Assembly: GCA_964508655.1 (NCBI GenBank)
Contig: CAZDUO010000001.1
Coordinates: forward strand, 58,504-122,503
Length of the DNA stretch: 64,000 nucleotides
Source of the DNA: VBAS01 sp964508655
GTDB taxonomy: Bacteria > Bacteroidota > Bacteroidia > Chitinophagales > Chitinophagaceae
Reading direction: 5' to 3'
The position numbers and the translations under genes are program-made. A model generated the notes under the pieces. The model was not told where the DNA came from and made no database searches. It worked only from the letters and a program-made list of their open reading frames with translations. Below are positions 15,965 to 23,414 of this stretch, piece after piece; within the stretch, counting starts at the first letter, position 1, and every line of letters starts with the position of its first letter.

Positions 15965-16627
15965 ATGAAAAAGGAAACCCTGATAAAAGTAGCATTAGCA
16001 GATGATCACGTTTTACTAAGAACCGCACTGGCTTCATTGGTAGGCAATTTTGAAAATTGCAAAACTGTAATGCAGGTGAGTAACGGAAAAGAACTGATTG
16101 AAGAGATTAAGAAAGGCAATCTTCCTGAAATTGTATTACTCGATCTGAATATGCCTGAAATGGATGGCTATGAAACGGCCGTATGGCTGCGGGATAATTT
16201 TCCGGCTATACATGTACTAATGCTGACCATGTATGACTCGGAATTATCACTGATCCGCCTTTTGCAGGCTGGTGTTAAAGGCTTTTTGAAAAAAGATATT
16301 CACCCTAAAGAGCTTCAATATGCCATTCAATCCGTAATGGAGAACGGTTATTATTATTCCCATAATGCAACCGGAAAATTGCTTAACCTTTTCAGGAATC
16401 AATCAGAAATGACACATACTTTGGAAAAAACACTGCTGAATGAAACAGAGATCCGTTTTTTACAATTATCATGCAGTGAACTTACTTATAAAGAAATTGC
16501 CAAAGAAATGCATCTGAATCCGCGTGGAGTAGATAACCTGCGGGATAACCTCTTTGCAAAGCTGGAAGTAAAAAGCCGTGTTGGGCTGGCTATGTATGCT
16601 ATCAAACACGGATTAGTGACTATTTAA
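15965..16627 (+). CDS. NarL/LuxR-type response regulator, partner of the 15166 kinase
   Basis: 220 residues. Receiver pocket VALADDHVLL, acceptor Asp in IVLLDLNMPEMDG, Thr in MLTMYDSE, Lys in GFLKKDIH. C-terminal LuxR HTH with NETEIRFLQLSCSELTYKEIAKEMHLNPRGVDNLRDNL; the RGV-DNLR recognition helix differs from the RTVE-IR of the other three regulators here. Starts 4 bases after the kinase stop, so co-transcribed. Convergent with the methyltransferase at 16637, 9 bases away. Confidence 0.92.
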   Translation: MKKETLIKVALADDHVLLRTALASLVGNFENCKTVMQVSNGKELIEEIKKGNLPEIVLLDLNMPEMDGYETAVWLRDNFPAIHVLMLTMYDSELSLIRLLQAGVKGFLKKDIHPKELQYAIQSVMENGYYYSHNATGKLLNLFRNQSEMTHTLEKTLLNETEIRFLQLSCSELTYKEIAKEMHLNPRGVDNLRDNLFAKLEVKSRVGLAMYAIKHGLVTI

Positions 16628-16636
16628 GTTATTTTC

Positions 16637-17395
16637 TTATTTTCTCTGTGCCACCATATAAGCCCGCGGCTCGCCCAGCGTAAATTGTTTTTTACCGGGG
16701 ATGCTATAGATTTCTTTTAATTGAAAACCTGTTTTATTCAGCATGTCTTCCAGTTCGGCAATGCTGTAAATAAAATCAATTCCTTTTTTTTCTTCCCGCT
16801 CACCGGCATCGGTAATGATGGTACTGAGGGTTTCCACACGGGTGGGATGGAAATAAAATTTGCTTTCAGTAAAAAAAAGATAGTCCCCTACTTTGCCCCA
16901 GCTTTTATCCTTAAAATTCTTTATAACTATTTCAGCAAGCGACCAGGTGTTGATAAAAAAATTCCCCCCGGGCTTCAGATGAGCTGATATATTTGAAAGC
17001 AGGCGCAAGCAATCTTTTTCATTGAAAAACTGCAGACTATTGCCCATGCAGATAACCGCATCAAATTGCCGGTAAATCTTCATCTCCAGCACATCGGCAC
17101 AGATACATTCGATATTCAACTTTTCTGCTGCGGCCTTTGCTTCTATCTCGTTTATATAATCAGGCAGGTTGTCAACTGCTGTTACCTGCACGTCTCGTTT
17201 TGCCAGCTCCAGGCTGTGCCGCCCATAGCCGCACATCAGATCGAGCACCTGGCTGCCGGCCGTCAGTTTGCCTTCCTCCATCATAAAATCAACTTCGGCC
17301 AGCGTGGTTTTTTCCGGAAATATCTGCCGCCATATTTCCTTGTAATACCCGTTGAAGAAACTGCTGTTGATGTTTTCAGTTTGATTTGTCTGCAT
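16637..17395 (-). CDS. class I SAM-dependent methyltransferase
   Basis: 252 residues. Motif I VLDLMCGYGRHSLELAKR (the GYGRHS form is common in Methyltransf_25 proteins), the acidic strand VTAVDNLPDYI, FDAVICMGNSLQFF and the HLKPGGNFFINTWS block. The C-terminal part (TLSTIITDAGEREEKKGIDFIYSIAELEDMLNKTGF) is the usual substrate-side strand set. Likely a small-molecule methyltransferase; substrate unknown. The upstream gap 17396-17519 holds TTTGCGTCC-type repeats. Confidence 0.85.
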   Translation of the reverse strand: MQTNQTENINSSFFNGYYKEIWRQIFPEKTTLAEVDFMMEEGKLTAGSQVLDLMCGYGRHSLELAKRDVQVTAVDNLPDYINEIEAKAAAEKLNIECICADVLEMKIYRQFDAVICMGNSLQFFNEKDCLRLLSNISAHLKPGGNFFINTWSLAEIVIKNFKDKSWGKVGDYLFFTESKFYFHPTRVETLSTIITDAGEREEKKGIDFIYSIAELEDMLNKTGFQLKEIYSIPGKKQFTLGEPRAYMVAQRK

Positions 17396-17430
17396 GTAAC
17401 CAGAATATTTTGTAGCGGTTCAGGAAATTA

Positions 17431-17468
17431 TTTGTGTCCTTTGCGTCTGCTTTGCGACCTCTGCGTCC
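17431..17468. repeat. CTTTGCGTC-type repeat, left flank of the GxxExxY gene
   Basis: Three imperfect copies of CCTTTGCGTC / CTTTGCGACC / CTCTGCGTCC. The inverse orientation (GGACGCAAAG) occurs on the other side of the gene at 17911-17949. Confidence 0.6.
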
Positions 17469-17519
17469 AATACAAGCACACAAAGAATGCAAAGTACCAC
17501 TGAGAACACCAGGCGATCC

Positions 17520-17897
17520 TTATAATTTGTGAACAACCCTTCTTATACCATCTTTTAAGAGCGTTACATTAAAATTAATTATCAGCCCCAGTTTACAGCC
17601 TGAAAATTTCAGGTAAGTCAATGTTCTGGCTATAAATATCTCTGCAATGGCATCAATTGATTTTGCTTCCACAACAACTTTGTCTTCAACAATCAAATCG
17701 GCCCGGTAACCACAATCCATCCGCACTTCTTCAAACACAACAGGGATGGGTTGCTCTTTTAAAACTTTAAGTCCAATTTTTTTTAAACGGTAATACAAAC
17801 ATTCAACATAAACTTTTTCAAGCAAGCCTGGCCCCAGCGCCTTATGAATTTCAATTGCTTCCCTGATGATGATGGATGAAAGTTCGTTTTCGGTCAT
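17520..17897 (-). CDS. GxxExxY protein (PD-(D/E)XK nuclease family 3)
   Basis: 125 residues. The name-giving motif is visible as GPGLLEKVYVECL (G-x-x-E-x-x-Y), followed by the nuclease-like core YRADLIVEDKVVVEAKSIDAI, i.e. D-x9-E-x-K, and a C-terminal FNVTLLKDGIRRVVHKL. The protein family has a PD-(D/E)XK nuclease fold; its biological role is not established to my knowledge. The gene stands alone and is enclosed by inverted copies of a CTTTGCGTCC-type repeat (17431-17468 and 17911-17949), which suggests that it moved in as a unit. Confidence 0.88.
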   Translation of the reverse strand: MTENELSSIIIREAIEIHKALGPGLLEKVYVECLYYRLKKIGLKVLKEQPIPVVFEEVRMDCGYRADLIVEDKVVVEAKSIDAIAEIFIARTLTYLKFSGCKLGLIINFNVTLLKDGIRRVVHKL

Positions 17898-17910
17898 ATA
17901 ATAAGATTAA

Positions 17911-17949
17911 AGGACGCAAAGAACGCTAAGTAGCGCAATGAACGCAAAG
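17911..17949. repeat. GGACGCAAAG-type repeat, right flank of the GxxExxY gene
   Basis: Imperfect copies of GACGCAAAG / AACGCTAAG / AACGCAAAG, in inverted orientation to the left flank (17431-17468). Confidence 0.6.
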
Positions 17950-17966
17950 CATTTTCCTGTGCCGGT

Positions 17967-18623
17967 TTACTCCAGCAATTTATTCCGCATCGCATACATC
18001 ACCAGCCCGGCAATGGTTTTGGCTCCCACCTTTTGCTTCATGTTTTGCCGGATGGTTTCGATTGTGCGTGGGCTCAGAAACACTTCCTTCGAAATTTCCT
18101 CCGTCGTCTTATCGTCGGCAATCAGCTTCAGTATTTTGAGTTCCTTTTCTGAAAATTTTACCGGGTTAGGGTAAAACTGCCTGACTTTTTTCTTATGCTG
18201 TAGTTTCAGCAGCACGGCTTTATTCACCAGCTCGTTGAAATAAAAATCGTCGTTCATACAGGTGAGAATGGCCTGGTAAATTTCTTCCGGATCGGTGGTT
18301 TTAGTCAGGTAGGCATTGGCGCCCATCTCCATCATCTTGGTAATCATCTCCTGGTCGTCGTACATGGTAAGCACAATAATCTTGAGGCCTTCATATTCTT
18401 TCCGTATCAGGCTGATGGCATTGATGCCGTCCACTTCGGGCATGCGGATGTCCATCAGCACCACGTCGGGCAGCTTTATTTTGAGCTTATGCATCAGGTC
18501 TTTCCCGTCTTCGGCTTCCCAGATGATTTTGAGGTATTCTTTATCCCGCAGGGCCATTTTTATTCCGTCGCGGAAAATCTTGTGGTCATCGGCAATGGCA
18601 ACCTTGATTTGTTCGGCAGTCAT
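17967..18623 (-). CDS. orphan NarL/LuxR-type response regulator (paired with sRNA 2)
   Basis: 218 residues from ATG 18623 (MTAEQIKVAIADD). Receiver: VAIADDHKIF, acceptor Asp in VVLMDIRMPEVDG, Thr in VLTMYDDQ, Lys in AYLTKTTD. LuxR HTH: FSEKELKILKLIADDKTTEEISKEVFLSPRTIETIRQNM. The closest relative in the window is the regulator at 9959. Like that gene it has no adjacent kinase on its own strand, and a predicted small RNA starts ~272 bases away on the opposite strand (18895). The longer frame to 18734 codes an unconserved extension and is not used. A candidate -7 box GTATTTTCG lies near 18670 on the minus strand. Confidence 0.9.
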   Translation of the reverse strand: MTAEQIKVAIADDHKIFRDGIKMALRDKEYLKIIWEAEDGKDLMHKLKIKLPDVVLMDIRMPEVDGINAISLIRKEYEGLKIIVLTMYDDQEMITKMMEMGANAYLTKTTDPEEIYQAILTCMNDDFYFNELVNKAVLLKLQHKKKVRQFYPNPVKFSEKELKILKLIADDKTTEEISKEVFLSPRTIETIRQNMKQKVGAKTIAGLVMYAMRNKLLE

Positions 18624-18821
18624 GGATAGTGGTAATCTGTTATTTAATGGGTTTTGAATTGGCTGAACGAAAATACTTCTTTTTTTGCTAAGGGGTAAAA
18701 AGAGAAAAGGAGATGAAGCGGGTGAAAAAATCATCCATACCGGGTTATTACAAAAGGCTTCCGTTTACAGGATGAATTGGGAAATTTCACGAACCGGATT
18801 TTGTATTATTACGACAGCAAC

Positions 18822-18890
18822 AGTAAAAACCATAAACATAATAATGAGCATATTTGCTCTTGCAGCCGTTCAATCTGCCATCTATTTTTG
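18822..18890 (+). promoter_or_regulatory. promoter and conserved upstream box of sRNA 2
   Basis: AGTAAAAACCATAAA (18822-18836), 23 bases, TTG (18860-18862), 20 bases, TATTTTTG (18883-18890). The same 15-mer and identical spacings occur at 10875-10943. Between box and TTG lies a small hairpin GAGCA-TATT-TGCTC. Confidence 0.75.
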
Positions 18891-18894
18891 AAGC

Positions 18895-19037
18895 AAGTTG
18901 ATTGACGAGGATTAGCTCTCTTAAAACATCCAATGTCCTGCTCCCGGTCTCCACCGGGAAGAAACCGTCCAAAAAAGAATCTCATTATCCTTTGAAGACC
19001 ATCTGCTACTTCCGTAGTCAATCAACTTCTTTTTTTT
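18895..19037 (+). ncRNA. predicted structured small RNA, copy 2
   Basis: About 143 nt. The predicted start, 5 bases after TTG-N20-TATTTTTG, is at the arm AAGTTGATTGAC (18895-18906). Its perfect complement GTCAATCAACTT is at 19017-19028, followed by C and eight T (19030-19037). Shared segments with copy 1: CCAATGTCC (18930), GAAACCGTCCAAAAAAGAA (18961) and ATCCTTTG (18987). Compared with copy 1 it carries ~23 extra bases that include a CCCGGT-CTCC-ACCGGG hairpin, while the flanking blocks are kept, as expected of an RNA gene rather than a protein. No known RNA family recognised; a 6S-like role is possible because the ends pair, but I see no typical 6S central bubble. Confidence 0.7.
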
Positions 19038-19530
19038 ATCCCCGTCAAAATGAAACCGGATTTTTTAGAACCGGGGTCTTGATGCCCTGACAGTTTCCTT
19101 CCGCTTCTCCCGAATGCCCCTTTTCCACAGCTGTTAATAAGTGCTCAAAAAACCGGAAAAATCCCCGGGAAATATCTATTTTTATGACCGTATTTTTACG
19201 AGCAATACGAAGTGATTTTACTTCTAATTTATTCGTAGGAATACCGGTAAAGATACGTCAAAATCCTTACTGGCACTGCATTCCAGGCATTTAAGCACCA
19301 CCCTGGTTATGAAACCTCCCTTGAGATAGGGCGGCATTTGGTCAATTTTTATCCCTGTAATTAATCTTAAAGCTGAAAACTAAGACTTATGAAAAAGATG
19401 GTAAAAAGAGTTTGGGAAAACGACACATTAATAACTGTTTGGGAAGAGTAATGCTTGATTAAATCCCGAATTATTTAATTCTCACAAAAGTTTTTCTATT
19501 TTTGGTGGAAATCCAAATGTAGAAAAGCTT
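19038..19530. other. gap between sRNA 2 and the next module
   Basis: About 490 bases. Only a 20-codon frame at 19389-19451 (MKKMVKRVWENDTLITVWEE), which has no support beyond being open. Nothing else recognised. Confidence 0.3.
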
Positions 19531-20235
19531 TTGTTATTTGCCCTTGTAACATATTCATATTTATTACTTCCCGTTGTTTTTTTTATTGTAATAACGAAGA
19601 TTGCTGGCAAGCAATCACTTCATGCTACGGTAACCAGTATTTTTAAAAGCAACTTATTTCCTCTTGCTCTGTATGGTTGTATTTTTTTCCCGTTTTTGAA
19701 TTGGTATGATGAAATTCCAAAAGACTTAAGAAAATATTCGCAGGCTGTTTATACTTTTCTTGAATACTTTTTTTTCACATACCTTTTCTGGATTCTTATC
19801 CTAAGTAAGGTTTTCCGGTCCTTTATTGTATTTGTCACAGTATTATTTGTTCTTTTTCAGATTTATTATGTTACTACTATTGCTCAAAAACGGTTAGACA
19901 GTATTCCGATAGGAATAGAAACAATTTTTGTTTTCATATATATATTTTATTTCTTTTACGAGTTTTCAAACAGTACAAAAAACCAATTCATTTATAATCA
20001 TTATGGCTTCTGGCTTGCAGTCGGAATTCTTATCTATTTAGGAGGGTCTCTTTTCTTTTATATTCTTATCAACCAGTTAACCCAGGATGAGGTAAATAAA
20101 TTCGGAAACCTTACTTATGTCGCTGAAATTATCAAGAACCTGCTTTTTGCAATTTCAATTTTCATTTATAAAAAATATCCGACCGACCGTATCCAAAAAA
20201 ATCCTTTTAAAATCCCTAACCTGGACATGATTTAA
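19531..20235 (+). CDS. multi-pass membrane protein of a two-component module
   Basis: 234 residues if the TTG at 19531 is the start (no ATG fits the N-terminal helix). About seven hydrophobic helices with few charged residues. A conserved-looking stretch FYFFYEFSNSTKNQFIYNHYGFWLAVGILIYLGG matches the broken gene at 14504-15190. It sits 24 bases upstream of a histidine kinase that has almost no sensor of its own, so it likely acts as the membrane sensor or input partner. I do not know a family name. AT-rich. Confidence 0.65.
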   Translation: MLFALVTYSYLLLPVVFFIVITKIAGKQSLHATVTSIFKSNLFPLALYGCIFFPFLNWYDEIPKDLRKYSQAVYTFLEYFFFTYLFWILILSKVFRSFIVFVTVLFVLFQIYYVTTIAQKRLDSIPIGIETIFVFIYIFYFFYEFSNSTKNQFIYNHYGFWLAVGILIYLGGSLFFYILINQLTQDEVNKFGNLTYVAEIIKNLLFAISIFIYKKYPTDRIQKNPFKIPNLDMI

Positions 20236-20259
20236 AAAAACAACCTGCAATAATCTAAT

Positions 20260-21081
20260 ATGTTCCTCCTGCAAGCCTCCACCAACACTGTTACGGTCCT
20301 GTTACTGGGCACCGTGGCCATGCTTGTTCTCACCATCGGGCTTGTAATTTTTATCATCATGCACCAGCGGCGGGTGCAGCGTTTCCAGCAAAGACTGCAG
20401 CAAATGGAAATTGAACAGCAGCGGATGATGCTGAATGCCTCCATCAAAATGCAGGAAGAAGAACGCCAGCGCCTGGCGGCCGACCTGCACGATGATGCCG
20501 GCCCCCTGCTGGCTACGGCCAGGCTGTACCTGAACGAAAATCTGGTGAACCAGGATAAGGTGACCCAGCTGCAGAGCATTTACCAGGCACGCCAGATAAT
20601 TGACGATACCATTCAGCTCATCCGCAACATCAGCCACGACCTGATGCCGCCTACCCTGAAAAACTTCGGTCTTGAATCAGCCATCAACGACCTGTTTCAG
20701 AAAATAAGCGGCAGCGGATCGGTAAATGCCAGCCAGCGCTTTCATGATTACAAAGACCGGCTGAAACCCGAAAAGGAACTGCTGGTATTCCGCATTGTGC
20801 AGGAGCTCATCAACAATATATTAAAGCACAGCAACGCCAGCTTTATTCACCTGACGCAAAATGTGCATGCCGACCGCTTTTACCTGCGAATGCATCATGA
20901 CGGCCGCGGTATTGTGCAGGCTGATTTTGAAAAACTGAACAAGAGCAATATTGGGCTTGGACTGAAAAATATCAGCAGCCGCATCCGGCTGCTTCAGGGC
21001 GAAATTCTTTTTGAAAAGGATATTTCGCAAACCTATTACAAGGTGACGCTTGAAATACCCAAGGATGAACCGTACAGTTGA
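20260..21081 (+). CDS. sensor histidine kinase (HisKA_3 type)
   Basis: 273 residues. One membrane helix (~12-35), a Gln-rich coiled coil (RVQRFQQRLQQMEIEQQRM), the H box ERQRLAADLHDDAGPLLATARLYL with the phospho-acceptor His, and ISHDLMPPTLKNFGL, typical of NarX/DegS-like kinases. The HATPase domain has the N box QELINNILKHS, a modified G1 MHHDGRGI (usual D-x-G-x-G is HDGRG here) and GLGLKNISSRI. Downstream regulator 21149. The preceding membrane protein probably supplies the sensor. Confidence 0.9.
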   Translation: MFLLQASTNTVTVLLLGTVAMLVLTIGLVIFIIMHQRRVQRFQQRLQQMEIEQQRMMLNASIKMQEEERQRLAADLHDDAGPLLATARLYLNENLVNQDKVTQLQSIYQARQIIDDTIQLIRNISHDLMPPTLKNFGLESAINDLFQKISGSGSVNASQRFHDYKDRLKPEKELLVFRIVQELINNILKHSNASFIHLTQNVHADRFYLRMHHDGRGIVQADFEKLNKSNIGLGLKNISSRIRLLQGEILFEKDISQTYYKVTLEIPKDEPYS

Positions 21082-21124
21082 CCGGGCGGGTAATACAATG
21101 TGTGTAGCTGCCCGGAATATTTAA

Positions 21125-21132
21125 TAATTTTG
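21125..21132 (+). promoter_or_regulatory. candidate -7 element for the 21149 regulator
   Basis: TAATTTTG fits TAnnTTTG and lies 16 bases before the ATG; no good -33 TTG at the right spacing, so weak. Confidence 0.35.
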
Positions 21133-21148
21133 AATACGTCTGTTAACT

Positions 21149-21799
21149 ATGGGAATAATTAAAGTAGCTATAGCCGATGATCATAAAATTTTCCGGAAGG
21201 GAGTTATACTTTCCCTGCGTCCCTATACCAATATAAAATTTGTGCTGGAAGCCGAAAACGGCGACGAACTGCTGAAAGGAATTCCCGAAACTGAACCTGA
21301 TGTGATACTGATGGACCTGCGTATGCCCGCCAAAGACGGTATTGAAGCCACTAAAATCATAAGCAAACAATACCCGGATATAAAAATCGTAGTGCTCACC
21401 ATGTACGAAGATGAGCGGTTTGTGTATCACATGATGGAAAACGGCGCCAACGGCTACCTGCTGAAAAATGCCGAGCCGCAGGAAATAAGACGGGCTATTA
21501 TGGATGTGTATGAAAAGGGTTATTACCTGAACAATTTTGTAAACCGCATCCTGCTGAAGCGTTCGCATGCCCGTCAAAAAATTGTGCCCTCATTGAACAG
21601 CGAAATAACCCTGAGCGATAAAGAAAGAGAAGTGCTCCGCTATATCTGCATGGAATTTACTGCCCAGGAAATAGCCCAGAAAATGGACATCAGCGCCAGA
21701 ACAGTAGAAGCAATTAAAGACAGGCTGATGGAAAGATTTGGCAGCCGCAATACCGCGGGCCTGGTGTTTTTTGCAGTGAAGAATAATCTGGTGGACTGA
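21149..21799 (+). CDS. NarL/LuxR-type response regulator, partner of the 20260 kinase
   Basis: 216 residues. Receiver VAIADDHKIF, acceptor Asp in VILMDLRMPAKDG, Thr in VLTMYEDE, Lys in GYLLKNAE. HTH: LSDKEREVLRYICMEFTAQEIAQKMDISARTVEAIKDRL. It follows the kinase by 67 bases on the same strand. It shares the MMENGAN stretch with the two orphan regulators, so all three probably arose by duplication. Completes the second membrane protein-kinase-regulator module of this region. Confidence 0.92.
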   Translation: MGIIKVAIADDHKIFRKGVILSLRPYTNIKFVLEAENGDELLKGIPETEPDVILMDLRMPAKDGIEATKIISKQYPDIKIVVLTMYEDERFVYHMMENGANGYLLKNAEPQEIRRAIMDVYEKGYYLNNFVNRILLKRSHARQKIVPSLNSEITLSDKEREVLRYICMEFTAQEIAQKMDISARTVEAIKDRLMERFGSRNTAGLVFFAVKNNLVD

Positions 21800-21908
21800 A
21801 ACAGGATGGTTTGATGGTTAAATGGTTTGATTGTTCCTGCGGAGAATTCTATACATGCGACGATAAAGCTATTTAATAATTTGAAAATATAACAATAAAC
21901 TAATCGCT

Positions 21909-22565
21909 TCAAAACTTCATCTCAGGTACTTCTCCTTCCACAATCAATTTACCTGCAGTTTTTGTTCTTATTTCATCTGCACTTACTCCCGGCGCTCTTT
22001 CTAAAAGTTTAAAGCCACCTGGTGTAATATCGAGCACAGCTAAATCAGTTACTATTCTTTTTACACACTTCACACCTGTAAGCGGTAGCTGGCATTTGGA
22101 TAATAGTTTTGATTCACCCTTGGGGTTGGTGTGCATCATAGCTACAATGATGTTTCTTGCGCTGGCCACCAGGTCCATGGCGCCGCCCATGCCTTTTACC
22201 ATTTTTCCGGGAATTTTCCAGTTGGCAATATCGCCATCCTCACTTACTTCCATGGCGCCAAGTACGGTAAGGTCCACTTTGCCGGCTCTGATCATCCCAA
22301 AGCTTTCAGCACTGTCGAAGAATGCGCCCCCGGGTAAAATAGTTACGGTTTCTTTTCCGGCATTTATCAGGTCGGCATCAATGTCCGTTTCTTCCGGGTA
22401 AGGTCCCATACCGAGCATGCCGTTTTCACTTTGCAACACAATACTGATACCGGCCGGTATAAAATTGGCAACCAGTGTAGGAATGCCGATTCCGAGGTTT
22501 ACATACATACCATCACGCAGCTCCTGCGCAATGCGCCTTGCGATTCCGTATTTATCGAGTGGCAT
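21909..22565 (-). CDS. scoB: 3-oxoacid CoA-transferase subunit B
   Basis: 218 residues. Subunit B of succinyl-CoA:3-ketoacid (acetoacetate) CoA transferase. The N-terminal YVNLGIGIPTLVANF and the nucleophilic Glu motif LQSENGMLGMGPYP are diagnostic, with GGAFFDSAESFGMIRAGKVDLTVLGAMEV following. Acts with subunit A, coded 90 bases upstream on the same strand, to activate acetoacetate or other 3-oxoacids with succinyl-CoA. The gap to scoA is filled by a low-complexity repeat. Confidence 0.95.
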   Translation of the reverse strand: MPLDKYGIARRIAQELRDGMYVNLGIGIPTLVANFIPAGISIVLQSENGMLGMGPYPEETDIDADLINAGKETVTILPGGAFFDSAESFGMIRAGKVDLTVLGAMEVSEDGDIANWKIPGKMVKGMGGAMDLVASARNIIVAMMHTNPKGESKLLSKCQLPLTGVKCVKRIVTDLAVLDITPGGFKLLERAPGVSADEIRTKTAGKLIVEGEVPEMKF

Positions 22566-22672
22566 GGGTTATAGTTTATAGTTTATGGTTTATGGTTTTT
22601 GGTTTATGGTTTAAGATTTCCAATTTTCAGCCATTCATCTCTTTCTGGCTCCTGGTTACTGGTTCCTGGCTT
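22566..22672. repeat. low-complexity repeats between scoA and scoB
   Basis: TATAGTTTATGGTTTATGG-type direct repeats (22570-22612), then CTGGTTACTGGTTCCTGG-type repeats. The second repeat supplies the last codons (EARNQ) and stop of scoA. Confidence 0.6.
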
Positions 22673-23369
22673 CACTCTTTATATGTACTGTTTTTCTTTC
22701 AATTCTTTTTTCATACCCGCTGCCCTGAAAGATGCGATGGACATAAATGCCCGGAACATGAATATGATCCGGATCGAGCTGTCCCGGTTCTACCAGTTGC
22801 TCCACTTCAGCTATGGTGATGTTGCCTGCCCTTGCCATGGAGGTGGAAAAATTTCTTGTAGTTTTTCTGAAAACAAGATTACCGTACCGGTCGCCTTTCC
22901 ATGCTTTCACTATGGCAAACCCGGCATGAAGCGCATGCTCCATCAGGTACATTTTACCATTGAATTCTCTCACTTCCTTTCCTGCCGCTATCTCGGTGCC
23001 ATAGCCGGCCGGAGTGAAAAAAGCCGGGATGCCCATGCCCGCCATCTGTATTCTTGTAGCCAGTGTGCCCTGTGGAGTCAGGTCTACTTCCAGCTCGCCG
23101 CTCAACATCTGGCGTTCGAATTCTTCGTTCTCGCCTACATAAGAACTTATCATTTTTTTTATTTGCTTTGTCTGCAGTAGCAGGCCAAGGCCGAAATCAT
23201 CCACTCCGGCGTTGTTCGAAATGCAAATGAGGTCTTTCACTCCTTTTCGTTTCAGTGCGGCAATACAATTTTCGGGTATGCCGCAAAGTCCAAATCCCCC
23301 GAGCATAATGGTGGCGCCGTCGCCGATATCATGAATAGCTTCATCGGCGTTTTTTACAACTTTATTCAT
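22656..23369 (-). CDS. scoA: 3-oxoacid CoA-transferase subunit A
   Basis: 237 residues from ATG 23369 (MNKVVKNADEAI). Subunit A signatures: GATIMLGGFGLCGIPENCIAAL (CoA-binding loop), ISNNAGVDDFGLGLLL, MISSYVGENEEFERQMLSGELEVDLTPQGTLA and MARAGNITIAEVE. Heterodimer partner of scoB downstream. The C-terminal tail (KSEARNQ) is coded by an intergenic-type repeat and is not conserved. The start lies 45 bases after the DUF4296 gene on the same strand, so it may be read together with the bamD-DUF4296 run. Confidence 0.94.
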   Translation of the reverse strand: MNKVVKNADEAIHDIGDGATIMLGGFGLCGIPENCIAALKRKGVKDLICISNNAGVDDFGLGLLLQTKQIKKMISSYVGENEEFERQMLSGELEVDLTPQGTLATRIQMAGMGIPAFFTPAGYGTEIAAGKEVREFNGKMYLMEHALHAGFAIVKAWKGDRYGNLVFRKTTRNFSTSMARAGNITIAEVEQLVEPGQLDPDHIHVPGIYVHRIFQGSGYEKRIERKTVHIKSEARNQ

Positions 23370-23414
23370 ACACAGTAATTGATTCAGCAAATTTAGGCAG
23401 GGAGGAATAACCCC

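Noticed and set aside
18809..19021. 70-codon minus-strand frame over the second RNA element
   Set aside because: Not similar to the frame at 10720 although the DNA elements are related; conserved spacing of promoter and stem argues for RNA.
10949..19037. the two RNA elements as 6S RNA
   Set aside because: Paired ends fit, but I cannot draw the long rod with central bubble, and two copies beside regulators would be unusual; left as unknown family.
19389..19451. 20-residue peptide MKKMVKRVWENDTLITVWEE
   Set aside because: Open frame only, with no ribosome-binding site or homologue seen; too short to support as a gene.
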